NCBI RefSeq assembly: GCF_013170825.1
Contig: NZ_CP033365.1
Span: forward strand, 4,600,001 to 4,664,000
Reading direction: 5' to 3'
DNA: 64,000 bases
From: Mesorhizobium sp. NZP2298
GTDB lineage: Bacteria > Pseudomonadota > Alphaproteobacteria > Rhizobiales > Rhizobiaceae
Shown here: positions 8,817-17,508 of the stretch, one piece after another
How the letters are laid out: the number at the start of each line of letters is the position of its first letter
Numbering within the stretch: the stretch's first letter is position 1
The notes under the pieces: model-generated
Databases searched by the model: none
What the model was told of the DNA's origin: nothing
The model's input: only the letters and a program-made list of their open reading frames with translations
Program-made: the position numbers and the translations under genes

Positions 8817-10778
8817 CTATCGCGCCTTCCTCCCTGGCTCGTCGATCAGCTTGAGCCGGGGCTGTTGTTCGACGAGACCCCCGACCTCCTCCGCCGACAG
8901 CGTTCCCTTGATGAGAACGGCCTCCGCGATCCGCTCGACCTCCTGCCGATGCCCCTTGACGATCTTCGTCGCCCGGGCGAACTGATCGGCCAGCACCTTG
9001 TCGACGCGGGCGTGCAGGTAACGGTCGAGCCGCAGGGCGCTGAACAGTTCGTCTTCGTCCTCGGAAGCGAGATAGGCGAAACCCTCGCCGAGGCCGTAGG
9101 AGGCCTCGAACGTGAGCGCCGACAGCGTCGCGCTGTGGAGATCGGACCCTGGCGCACCGCCCCCGCCCGCCGAGCGGTCTCCCAGCATGACTTCCTCAGC
9201 CACGAGACCGCCCAGCCTGACGGCGATGTCGTCGAGCAGCTGCGTCCGCGTGCGTTCCCGCACGGGATGTCCCTTGAAGAACACCCCGCCGCCGTCTTGG
9301 AGTTCGGACACGTTCGGCGCAATGGTGCTGGCGACGGAAACCGACACGATCTCCCCTGCGTTGAGGACAAGAGCGACGACGGCATGTCCGGCCTCGTGGA
9401 ACGCCGCTCTTCGGCGAACCTCCTCGGGGATGGCGACCGAAACAGGCAGCCCGGCGGATAGGTCGCCGAGCGTCAAATCCCGTCGCTGCCGCCGCGCGAC
9501 GCGCCTGCCCTGCCGCACCAGCTGCTCGAGCGAGGCGCCATTCCAGCCTGCGGTCGCCGCGGCAATGCCGGACAGGTCGGTCTCGCCAAGCAGGCCCTGC
9601 AGGTGCCAGCGAAGGATGCCTTCACGACCCTGCTGATCCGGCAACGGGATATGGACATGCCTGTCGAGCCGCCCGGCGCGGATAAGCGCCGCGTCGAGCC
9701 TGTGAGGATGGTTACAAGCACCGACCACGATCACACCCTCACGGCCGTCAGCTCCATCAATGCATTCGAGCAGCGCGGCCACCACCTCCGTGCAGTACTG
9801 GGCGTTGTGGTCGCTGAATTTCTCGCGATCGCCCACGGCGTCGATTTCATCGATGAAAATGATCGACGGCGCGTTCTTCCTCGCCTCGTCGAAAGCTGCT
9901 CGCATGGCCTTCAACAGGTCCCCGAGATGCCCCTTGGCTTGCCAGCGACCGAGCGAACCGAGGACGAGGTGGACGTCGCAGGTCCGCGCCAGCGCGCCTG
10001 CAAACGTTGTCTTGCCCGTGCCGGGCGGCCCGCTGAGCAAGATGCCCCGATCAACGTCTTGCCAGCCGATCTTGCCAGCCCCCCAGTCGGCCAGGTCAGT
10101 CGCCAGTTCGCGTCCCCACTCTCCCGCCTCGCCGAGGCCGTGGAGGTCATCCAATGTCGGCCCGGAAACCTGCTTCGGCTTCGGCGCGACTGACCGCTTC
10201 ATCATCTCGACGGCTTTCGCCACGGGTCTTCCTTTGCGGAGGGCGGAGCCGATGATCGGCACGGGCACCGTCGCGATGAAATCGGCCTGTTCAGGCGTGA
10301 CCGACAAGCCGAGGCAAAGCCTTGCCCCAGCGATGATGTGGCGCGGCAGCACGGGACCGACTTCGATCACCGCGTCGGCCGCGAGACCGAACGTCTCTGG
10401 AACTGCGGCTGCGTTGTCCACCATAAGGATCACGCGCGACTTCCTTGCCAGCGCATTGCAGAGGTCGGGGTCATCCGTCGATCGCTTCCTTTCGAAGGTC
10501 CGCAACAGGACTTCCGTATTGTCCAGACCGCCATGCGTCACGATGGCCGGGCCGTGCGCCGCGTAGCGCACCGCTTCTTCGTAGAGGACGACATCCGCTC
10601 CGTCGGGTAACACGAGCCCGAGGACGATGGGTTTGAAATCCTGGAACTGCCAATGGGGACGGCACGAGCGAATGATCGCGCAGTAAGCGAGGAAACGCGG
10701 GAGGGAACGGAAGAGCTTTCGTCGGAATGCGGTTTGGTTGCTTCCGGTGGGCTTCTCAACAGTCTCGTAGCGGATCAT
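8817..10778 (-). CDS. Soluble FtsH-like AAA+ zinc metalloprotease (M41-like)
   Basis: A 653-aa protein with Walker A GPPGTGKT near residue 250, Walker B IIFIDEID, an arginine-finger region RAGRLDRHVHI near 368, the zinc-protease motif HEAGH near 460 and a later aspartate (GSDLHSA, near 545) in the position of FtsH's third zinc ligand. Order and spacing follow FtsH, so ATP-driven unfolding and proteolysis are expected. Unlike FtsH there is no N-terminal membrane anchor; residues 1-220 form a different domain that may select substrates. I chose ATG 10778 because GAGGTG precedes it at good spacing; a TTG at 10871 would add 31 residues. Its place among restriction and Kiwa genes suggests a defence or regulated-proteolysis role. 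It is not housekeeping FtsH. Confidence 0.85.
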   Translation of the reverse strand: MIRYETVEKPTGSNQTAFRRKLFRSLPRFLAYCAIIRSCRPHWQFQDFKPIVLGLVLPDGADVVLYEEAVRYAAHGPAIVTHGGLDNTEVLLRTFERKRSTDDPDLCNALARKSRVILMVDNAAAVPETFGLAADAVIEVGPVLPRHIIAGARLCLGLSVTPEQADFIATVPVPIIGSALRKGRPVAKAVEMMKRSVAPKPKQVSGPTLDDLHGLGEAGEWGRELATDLADWGAGKIGWQDVDRGILLSGPPGTGKTTFAGALARTCDVHLVLGSLGRWQAKGHLGDLLKAMRAAFDEARKNAPSIIFIDEIDAVGDREKFSDHNAQYCTEVVAALLECIDGADGREGVIVVGACNHPHRLDAALIRAGRLDRHVHIPLPDQQGREGILRWHLQGLLGETDLSGIAAATAGWNGASLEQLVRQGRRVARRQRRDLTLGDLSAGLPVSVAIPEEVRRRAAFHEAGHAVVALVLNAGEIVSVSVASTIAPNVSELQDGGGVFFKGHPVRERTRTQLLDDIAVRLGGLVAEEVMLGDRSAGGGGAPGSDLHSATLSALTFEASYGLGEGFAYLASEDEDELFSALRLDRYLHARVDKVLADQFARATKIVKGHRQEVERIAEAVLIKGTLSAEEVGGLVEQQPRLKLIDEPGRKAR

Positions 10779-11248
10779 TTCGACACCTCGTCGAACGAGG
10801 CCGTCGCCGAGGGTTCCGGCAGGGCCATGAAAATCGGAAAGGACGGACAGAGGGGCGCGATCAGGCGCCAACGGCCGCGCATATGAGTGCGCAGGAGCTA
10901 TTTCTCGTCGTCAGTTCGGGCTTCCTGGAGGTGTAGCTCACGGTGCAGTCCTCGGTCATGCGCTTTGCGTTCTCGGCCGCCGGGATGGTGGCGGCGGGAG
11001 CGCTCAGCGTATGTGGTCGAGGTGCGGGTGCGTGATCATGATCGGAACACATAGTGAACAACTAGCAAGGCGTCAACGGGCCGGCCAACTGGGTATCGTT
11101 TCAGCTTGAATTTCGGTTAACGGTGCTCCCCCGCCGTACAACTCGTTGACAGGAACCAGCGAAAAGCGCCATTCCCTGACAGTCGAGCAATCGAGGTAGC
11201 GGCCTGTCGCCTTCGGCCACCAGCGAGAACTCTAACGACTCCGCAGTC
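10779..11248. other. Intergenic region between AAA protease and 190-aa hypothetical gene
   Basis: A minus-strand frame of 66 codons (10861-11061) lies here, but its peptide is low in complexity, rich in Ser/Thr/Ala, and has no visible ribosome binding site, so I do not call it. The stretch 11062-11248 contains no frame, tandem repeat or strong terminator that I can support. The promoter of the AAA protease gene should lie in 10780-10860 on the minus strand. Confidence 0.4.
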
Positions 11249-11821
11249 TCACTTTGTCGAGGTCTTTCTCTGTTTCTCCAGCATCGCAAAGTCGATGCCG
11301 TAGCGTTTCTCGATCATCCGCATGATTTCTTCCACAACAAGGCCCACCCGGAAGGTGTGGACGCCAAACTGATAGTACGCGCCGGATAAGTCAGCTGGCA
11401 GAGCGAGCTCCGCCAGCGATCCATTTCTGGGTAGCTTCCTGGACAGCGAGTAGTGTCCGCTCGTATGCAGCGGCCAGCGGTGTGAGTCGCCGAAGTTGCT
11501 CGTGTGCGTGGCCCCGGCCAGGATACGTTCAATCGCCACGAAGAGGGCGAAGGGCCTAAGCTTCTTCCGCGCCGCCTTCTGATCCGCGATGGCTGACGGG
11601 AAGACCTGCCCGAGGCAATAGGTCAGCTTCATGTTGCCGTCGTGGATCACAAAATCCAGCGTTTGCGCGTGCACGCGCCGGACAAACGTATCAGACGTCG
11701 AGTCGATCATCGCCTGCACCTTCCAATACGCATCGATCTCCGCCTGCCGCTGCTTCGGCGTTAGCTTGAAGTTCTCCAAATACGTTACGATCTGGTCGGG
11801 CAGGACTCGCTCATCGCTCAT
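11249..11821 (-). CDS. Hypothetical protein, 190 aa
   Basis: ATG 11821 is chosen over 11839 because an AGGATAA sequence sits about ten bases upstream. The protein is soluble-looking, with a charged N-terminal helix (residues 1-40), an alternating hydrophobic core (VHAQTLDFVIHDGNMKL near 55-70) and a C-terminal helix rich in Arg/Lys. No catalytic motif or known domain is recognised. It follows, 93 bases away and on the same strand, the SeqA/RHH-like gene at 11915-12472, so the two may form an operon. A sensor or toxin/antitoxin role is possible but unsupported by any motif. Confidence 0.7.
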   Translation of the reverse strand: MSDERVLPDQIVTYLENFKLTPKQRQAEIDAYWKVQAMIDSTSDTFVRRVHAQTLDFVIHDGNMKLTYCLGQVFPSAIADQKAARKKLRPFALFVAIERILAGATHTSNFGDSHRWPLHTSGHYSLSRKLPRNGSLAELALPADLSGAYYQFGVHTFRVGLVVEEIMRMIEKRYGIDFAMLEKQRKTSTK

Positions 11822-11914
11822 TGTTTTTGTTATCCTCACATCGCCGCATCGAGAACGTCATCAAGCTTCGTCGCCCTGACCCAAAAATCATTAGGTTGCT
11901 CGGGCCTTCCAGAG

Positions 11915-12472
11915 TCACTTATTTGCGTCCACAATCATCTGGCCGGCGATGCCCGGGTACGCCGCTCCCTCTTTCTCCCGCCAGGCAAACTTAATCGACA
12001 GGTCACAACCAAGCTGTCGCGCAATATGGCAGGCCGCCCGCCAAGCGCCGTTCGCATCCTGTGCCTGGACAGAAATACCTGCGTCAGCGAGCGGACGATA
12101 ACCCTCGTCCTGCTTGGTTCCCTCGACGTAGTTCACTACAATCAACCGACGGAGTTCGTCGTGAGACCTCGCCGTTGCAGCAGCTGCTCGAACGGCTGCA
12201 TCCACTACCCCGTTCCAGTTATCCTTTCCACGGCCTAGCTTGCAACCATTGAAAGTGACGCCGAGAATGTTGGTGTGAGTCAGGTCAGGTGGAGTGTTCG
12301 GATTGAACGAACGAACGCTTTGACCCTTGCTGACTTCGGCGGGCAACAGTGCAGTAGCCTCGAACGCGTCGATCATCCTTCCAATGACTGTCTCGACCGT
12401 GTCGACCAAAGGGGTTGCATGGGCTTGAAGACGCTTGAAGGTCTCCGGTGATAGCTCAACCGAGGGTGCCAT
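11915..12472 (-). CDS. Hypothetical protein with ribbon-helix-helix/SeqA-like N-terminus, 185 aa
   Basis: The first 40 residues (SVELSPETFKRLQAHATPLVDTVETVIGRMI in two overlapping parts) have the strand-helix-helix pattern of ribbon-helix-helix or SeqA-N DNA-binding/oligomerisation domains. The C-terminal 100 residues, with the segments RRLIVVNYVEGTKQDEGY, AWRAACHIARQL and KFAWREKEGAAYPG, look like a well-conserved domain that I recall from unnamed bacterial proteins but cannot assign. Basic and aromatic residues near the end could contact DNA. It lies between the Vsr/Dcm genes and the 190-aa gene, all on the minus strand. A DNA-binding accessory or regulator is the most I can infer. Confidence 0.7.
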   Translation of the reverse strand: MAPSVELSPETFKRLQAHATPLVDTVETVIGRMIDAFEATALLPAEVSKGQSVRSFNPNTPPDLTHTNILGVTFNGCKLGRGKDNWNGVVDAAVRAAAATARSHDELRRLIVVNYVEGTKQDEGYRPLADAGISVQAQDANGAWRAACHIARQLGCDLSIKFAWREKEGAAYPGIAGQMIVDANK

Positions 12473-12898
12473 GACGGGCTTCTCCTATGTGCAGTACATA
12501 AGATATGTAAGGCGAGCCAAGACACGGTCGAGGCGCGCGTCCAGGATGGGCAGGATCTCTCGGCGATACAAGGTAACCGCATGCCGTCACAATCGGTACA
12601 TGTAGGCGGGATGATCCGCGATCGATTCGATCAAAGCTGGGGAGGCGAACAGAACCTGCGAGAAGATAGGGTCTTGCTCGCCTTCCAGCCGAGCAAGCAG
12701 GTGTCCTCGACCGAGGAGCCTCTTGCAGAGCGATCCACAACTTTCCCATTTTGGGCACTAATCACCCAGCAAGGATCTTCCGGGTGCAATAGCGTCCGGA
12801 AAGGTTTTCATAGAACAAACAGAGAATTAAACGCAGTGGGACAGCTAGCACAGTCCCGAGATCGCCATAGCACCATTGGCGCTTTGCTAGTTACTACC
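12473..12898. other. Intergenic region with no supported gene
   Basis: Frames of 100 and 107 codons exist on either strand but overlap the neighbouring gene's start or have improbable composition. The stretch lies between vsr (ending at 12899, minus strand) and the start of the 185-aa gene (12472, minus strand), so it should hold the promoter of the latter and the 3' end of the dcm-vsr transcript. I see no clear terminator hairpin. Confidence 0.4.
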
Positions 12899-13462
12899 CT
12901 ATAGGCCGTCATCGTGCGGGGGCCGATTTAGCCCCCATAACTCGACGTTGTTGGTGATCTCAACAGATTGCAGGTGACGCTCTGGCCTTATGAAATGTAT
13001 CAACGCCTCCAGAACAGAATCAGGAGGCAGTCGACCGCGACCTCGGAGAGCACATTCCCAAACGGTAGCCACACGCCAACCGGAAGAGATGAGAGCATCT
13101 ATCGCCTGTCCATCACGCTGCTGATTGCGAGCAATTTTAGCTTGCCAAAATGCGGCGTTGGATCGGGGTTGAACTCCAAGGGCGCAATCATGTCCATGCC
13201 AGAAGCAGCCGTGGACGAAGACTACAGTCCGAGCAGACGGAAAGACTAGATCGGGCGTGCCGGACAGGCTTCGGTCATGGAGTCTGTACCGTAAGCCGCG
13301 TGCATAAAGACCGCGTCGAATGATCATCTCGGGTTCAGTGTCACGCCCTTGTATCCTCGACATGTTTAGCCGTCGCTGATCCGCCGTAAGTGGATCGTCG
13401 CGGGTTGCTTGACGCCGGGCCAATAGCTCAGGCCGCACGGCGGTTGGGGCTTGGCCGATCAC
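12899..13462 (-). CDS. vsr: Very short patch repair endonuclease Vsr
   Basis: The 187-aa protein matches Vsr closely: NMSRIQGRDTEPE (residues 33-45), RRGLYARGLRYRLHD (49-63), catalytic GTPDLVF with D71, and VFVHGCFWHGHDC (81-93), which holds histidine and cysteine residues of the active and zinc sites. Vsr nicks 5' of a T:G mismatch left by deamination of 5-methylcytosine and starts repair. It begins 35 bases inside the 3' end of the methyltransferase gene, so the two are co-transcribed. The N-terminal 25 residues are poorly conserved and a later start is possible. Vsr genes paired with MORC-Z1 systems protect the methylated host site from mutation. Confidence 0.93.
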   Translation of the reverse strand: MIGQAPTAVRPELLARRQATRDDPLTADQRRLNMSRIQGRDTEPEMIIRRGLYARGLRYRLHDRSLSGTPDLVFPSARTVVFVHGCFWHGHDCALGVQPRSNAAFWQAKIARNQQRDGQAIDALISSGWRVATVWECALRGRGRLPPDSVLEALIHFIRPERHLQSVEITNNVELWGLNRPPHDDGL

Positions 13463-14918
13463 GCCGGAGTGCGCTGGCGAATATCTTGCCTATCTCTTCG
13501 GCTAATGCCCGCGACAGCAGCGGCGGCACGGCGTTACCGATCTGGCGGAAGGCGGCGTTCATAGCACCGCGAAATATGAACCCGTCTGGGAAGGACTGCA
13601 AGCGCGCGGCCTCGCGCACGGAGATCGTGCGCGACTGGGCGCTGTCATAGTGAATATGGCTGTAACTATCCTTGCCAAGATGGGCCATAAGGGTCCGGGC
13701 TGGTAGATCCGGCTCCATTTTGCGCCATTTGTTGGGAAACTTACCCGTGTCATAAGGCGGTACTATTGAGGCCCGCAGTTCGTGCCATGCTTTGCTGCCG
13801 GTCTTCGGCGCCGCGCCGGTGCGGGCCCTTTCCTGCACCAAGGCTTCGTCGAACATCCGCACAGCTGCCGCGTGGGCCTCAGGATACTGATCACCAGGGT
13901 TGAGTCGGCCGAACAACTTCCAATCGCGCGGCAGGTAGCGGATGACGTGGTCGCAGATGCCCTCGTCGTTTTCGAAGCCCGGCCACGTCCGCATAAGCTT
14001 GGCGTAGCCGGTATGCGGCTTCCCGGGATAAGGCTCCAGACGGTCGAACCGGCGTACGCTTCGTCCGATCTCGCCGCGCAGGTGACCGGTGATCAGTGGC
14101 AGGTCGCTGAGCGCCTGGGCCGCTGTCACGGCCGGAGTCAGTTCCCTGTGAGGTGGCTTGGCCGGCACATAGCCCAGCGCCCCATCGATAGGCGCGCCCC
14201 TGAGCAACTTAAGCGCGACTTGGCGACTGCCCGCGTATCCCGGCGGGAGCTCAATGTGGTGGGTCGGTTCGGGGAAACTGATCTTTGCATTCAGTTCGCG
14301 CCGGACGGCAATAAGTACCATTCGCTCGCGCATTTGAGGCACGCCGTAGAATGCAGCGTTCAGAAGGGTGTATTTGACATCGTAGCCGATCTCCTCAAGG
14401 AACTCGCGCGTTTCCTCGGCGACGTTCTGGCCACCATGGTTCAATACATCCGGCACGTTCTCCATCATTAGCACCAGCGGACGGAAGGCCTGGACGTAGC
14501 GAAGGTATTCCAAATAAAGCCGGGCGCGGGGGTCTAGCCGGAACGCTTCGGGATGTTCGGCCACTTCGCGAAGCTTGGACCGCCCGACGCGTGCGAAAGC
14601 TTGGCAAGGTGGGCCACCAACCAGCACATCGACTGCTTCATTAATTGGACCTAGGCCTAGTTCGGTTGCTAGCGCCTGGGGAGTAAGATTCATGATGTCG
14701 CGAGGACGTCCATGACGCGGATGATCGGGATGAAAATTGGCGCAATGGGAAGCCGCGGCGTCTCTATCAAGCTCGACGGCAGCGGCGATCTCGAAGCCGC
14801 AGGCGTGAAAGCCGAGCGATAGCCCGCCGCACCCGGAGAAAAGATCGAGAACGCGGGGACGACCGCCTTGGCGGAGCCGCTCTAACCGGGCCAGAATGGA
14901 TGGATCAGTACTGGGCAT
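13428..14918 (-). CDS. dcm: DNA (cytosine-5-)-methyltransferase (Dcm-like)
   Basis: A 496-aa C5 methyltransferase. Motif I LFSGCGGLSLGF (residues 26-37) binds S-adenosylmethionine; motif IV GGPPCQAF holds the catalytic Cys105; motif VI ENVPD, motif VIII-type PQMRERMVLIA, and motifs IX-X ARLQSFPDGF and QIGNAVPP follow in order. A long target-recognition region lies between VIII and IX. GAAGGGG precedes ATG 14918. With vsr overlapping downstream and the MORC-Z1-DUF4420 genes divergent to the right, it is probably the self-marking methylase of that restriction-like system. An orphan methylase role cannot be excluded. The recognised sequence cannot be read from the protein. Confidence 0.95.
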   Translation of the reverse strand: MPSTDPSILARLERLRQGGRPRVLDLFSGCGGLSLGFHACGFEIAAAVELDRDAAASHCANFHPDHPRHGRPRDIMNLTPQALATELGLGPINEAVDVLVGGPPCQAFARVGRSKLREVAEHPEAFRLDPRARLYLEYLRYVQAFRPLVLMMENVPDVLNHGGQNVAEETREFLEEIGYDVKYTLLNAAFYGVPQMRERMVLIAVRRELNAKISFPEPTHHIELPPGYAGSRQVALKLLRGAPIDGALGYVPAKPPHRELTPAVTAAQALSDLPLITGHLRGEIGRSVRRFDRLEPYPGKPHTGYAKLMRTWPGFENDEGICDHVIRYLPRDWKLFGRLNPGDQYPEAHAAAVRMFDEALVQERARTGAAPKTGSKAWHELRASIVPPYDTGKFPNKWRKMEPDLPARTLMAHLGKDSYSHIHYDSAQSRTISVREAARLQSFPDGFIFRGAMNAAFRQIGNAVPPLLSRALAEEIGKIFASALRRDRPSPNRRAA

Positions 14919-15006
14919 CGGCCCCTTCAGCTGGGTTTTCCATCTGTTTGGTCTGGTTCATCGATTCGATCTCGTTCCTGAGAGTTGGGAGATGACGGCT
15001 TCAAGG

Positions 15007-15285
15007 TCAACAGACGTGTTTCAAAACCCCGCTGCCAACGGGTCCAACCATCATTTCGAGGGCAAATATAGCTGAGCGCAAGACAGGGTCTTCTCTGATG
15101 CGCCGGCGAGCTTCTTGGAGCTTGGGCAAGCCGCGCGTTGAGTTGAAGTAGTGGATGACCAGCTGTTCTGCGTATCCGCCAACAGTCATCGGCAGCTTAC
15201 GCTGCTTCATCTCCCCATAAAGACGAGCGCGCAGGCGGAACAGTTCCTCATCATCCGATGTCTGGAGATTGATCGTTTCGGTCAT
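15007..15285 (-). CDS. Small hypothetical protein upstream of dcm, 92 aa
   Basis: Ninety-two residues starting MTETINLQTSDDEELF and containing a compact helical core (RLRARLYGEMKQRK, GGYAEQLVIHYFN, LPKLQEARRRI). It has the look of a genuine cytoplasmic protein: good hydrophobic periodicity, no low complexity. It lies 88 bases upstream of dcm on the same strand and 216 bases from the divergent ATPase gene. That position suits a controller or accessory protein of the restriction-like locus, but no helix-turn-helix is evident and the family is not recognised. Confidence 0.65.
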   Translation of the reverse strand: MTETINLQTSDDEELFRLRARLYGEMKQRKLPMTVGGYAEQLVIHYFNSTRGLPKLQEARRRIREDPVLRSAIFALEMMVGPVGSGVLKHVC

Positions 15286-15501
15286 CTGGTCTCGCCTACC
15301 TCACTGCTGTTACAACACTTCCTGTGTCCCGCGCGAGGGTCGGCTGTGCAAAACCGTGCTCGGATTGCCAAACGTGAAGTTCGGATCGTCGTTCAATTCT
15401 GAGGGACAAGAAGCCCTGGCCCGCCAAGGATTGTGACTTCCTGCCAATTTTGCCTATGGTCCAGCCGAAACAAAGCTGGGATAAGGCACCAAGAGGGGCC
15501 T

Positions 15502-17508
15502 ATGAAGTTCTTGATTTTGAGGCAGCTGCAGCACAGTGAGTTGGGCATGTTCCATGCCTATCGCCGCAGCGGTCGGGAGGGATCGCGGCAGCGCGCCATC
15601 AACTTCGACGGCGAGGTTATCGATCGAGTCTTCCCGGTCGCGGCAGACACCGACCGCATCGCCCTTAGCCTGCGATACGACACCGATAACGGCCCGCGCA
15701 CCCGGGACCATTTCCTGAAACGACAAGGTAAGAACTGGCGGCTTGAGGGCAACTGCCCCGATGACCAACTCTATGACTTTGTCCAGCTGGATTGCCTATT
15801 TGCCATGCAGGTCGACGCCGGCATCCAGCCAGCTTCGGGAGCCTGGATGGTCTTCCCGAAGGACGATCCTACGGCTTTGGCCATCCTTGCCGATGGCGCC
15901 ACCTCCGGCTTGGCGCGCGCCGGCATGGTCGGGCTCGAGCTGGACGAGGCGCCCCGCATCTATAAGCTTTTGACTCAGGCCCGGCCTGACTTGTTCAGCG
16001 CCTCAAGTCCGCAGGACCTCGACATGACCGACACCACTTCCCCGACTGAAACCATCGACAAGCCCTCGGGGCGTCGCCTGCCGCCGGGCTCGAAACGGTT
16101 GCCGACTATGCTCAGCGCCTCTGGCCACAACTTGGTCAGCGCCGTTGCCGACATTATTGACAACGCCATCTCGGCCGATGCGACCGAAATTCAAATCACA
16201 TTCGATCCGCCCAATAGCGGCAACGGCCGCTGGATGGCCATCCGCGACAATGGCCGAGGCATGTCGCCAGAGCAGTTGGAGGAGGCGATTCGGGTCGGCG
16301 GCGAGGCCGACTATGACGGCCGAAGTCTCGGCAAATACGGATTTGGCCTCAAGGGCGCCTCCTGGTCCCAGGCGCGCGACTTCAAGGTGGTGACGCGCCA
16401 GAAGGGTGGGGACGTCCATCACCTCGGCTGGGATCAGGACAATATGGCCGACTGGCAAGTCGACGAGGAACCGCTGGAGGACTGGGAAACCGAGGCTGCG
16501 GATCCAGGGGAACACGGAACGGTGGTACTCTGGAAGAACATGAAGGCTCCGACGATGGCGCCGTCGATCAAGGGGGTGCCGCCCCATGTCGCCGAGATCC
16601 AAGAGCTCAACCGGCATCTGGGCTTGGTCTTTCACCGCTTCCTGGATGGCGAGGCCAAGGGCCGGGCGCCGCTCAAGATCTGGATCAATGACATCCCCGT
16701 CGAAAGCAACGGGCCGGCCAGTCATCCGCTCAGCGAGCGCCATGACCTCAAGACGCTAAAGGTCGAACATGAAGGCGGCACGGCGGAGGTGAAGGTTCAG
16801 CCGATCGTGCTGCCGGCGGAGGACGAACTCCGCAAGCACCATGGCGACGGCTGGCAGGCAGCCGCCGACCGCATCGGCTATTGGGGCAGGCGCAACGACA
16901 CTCAGGGACTGTTTCTATACCGCAACGACCGGTTGATCCGCTGGGGTGGGTGGCATGACCTGTGGGCTACTAACGATGAGAAGACTAAGCTCGCACGGGT
17001 CCTTGTCGATTTCGACCCGGCCCTGGACGAAGCCTTTCAGATCAACATCTCCAAACAGACGGTGCGCCTGCCGGGTTATCTCCAGAGCCGGATCAAGCCT
17101 TTGGCGGATACGGTACGCAAGGCCAGCCAAGCCAAGTACCGCAAGCCCCGGCCGACGTCGCCGCCCCCGCGCACTTCGCCGCTCCTTGGCGAGGCGACGT
17201 CCGGTCCTGGAGCGCCTAGCGGCCTAGGCGAGCCGGTGACCCCAGGCGCCCCGACGCCACCGTCCCAGCCGCCCGCGCCCTCCATCACGGTGCGCAAGGT
17301 GACGACCGGCAAGTTCGCTTGGAAGATTACGACGGATCTAAAGGGCGACCGCAGTCTCCAGATCGGTGACGTCAGCCCGGCCCTCGTCGAATTGGCCGGC
17401 GTGCTCGGATCCAGCGATGTGGGTGCGGAGGCCCTGGCGGCGTTCCTGGACGACCTTGACCGCCTAGACGTGCAGCAGGCGTTGATCGACGACGCGACTG
17501 AAGCATGA
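15502..17508 (+). CDS. MORC/MutL-like GHKL ATPase with extra N-terminal domain
   Basis: The 668-aa protein has a GHKL ATPase of the MutL/MORC type in its middle: ADIIDNAISA near residue 212-222, DNGRGM near 248 and GKYGFGLKG near 276. The first 170 residues (from MKFLILRQLQHSELGMFHAY) form a separate domain joined by a short linker at an internal methionine (ATG 16024), as if two genes had fused. A Pro/Gly-rich linker near 545-595 leads to a C-terminal domain. ATG 15502 is chosen because GAGGGG lies six bases upstream; the frame opens at 15433. The stop overlaps the Z1 gene (ATGA). MORC-like ATPases paired with Z1 helicases form predicted restriction-like phage defence systems, related to Mza. 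Confidence 0.88.
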   Translation: MKFLILRQLQHSELGMFHAYRRSGREGSRQRAINFDGEVIDRVFPVAADTDRIALSLRYDTDNGPRTRDHFLKRQGKNWRLEGNCPDDQLYDFVQLDCLFAMQVDAGIQPASGAWMVFPKDDPTALAILADGATSGLARAGMVGLELDEAPRIYKLLTQARPDLFSASSPQDLDMTDTTSPTETIDKPSGRRLPPGSKRLPTMLSASGHNLVSAVADIIDNAISADATEIQITFDPPNSGNGRWMAIRDNGRGMSPEQLEEAIRVGGEADYDGRSLGKYGFGLKGASWSQARDFKVVTRQKGGDVHHLGWDQDNMADWQVDEEPLEDWETEAADPGEHGTVVLWKNMKAPTMAPSIKGVPPHVAEIQELNRHLGLVFHRFLDGEAKGRAPLKIWINDIPVESNGPASHPLSERHDLKTLKVEHEGGTAEVKVQPIVLPAEDELRKHHGDGWQAAADRIGYWGRRNDTQGLFLYRNDRLIRWGGWHDLWATNDEKTKLARVLVDFDPALDEAFQINISKQTVRLPGYLQSRIKPLADTVRKASQAKYRKPRPTSPPPRTSPLLGEATSGPGAPSGLGEPVTPGAPTPPSQPPAPSITVRKVTTGKFAWKITTDLKGDRSLQIGDVSPALVELAGVLGSSDVGAEALAAFLDDLDRLDVQQALIDDATEA

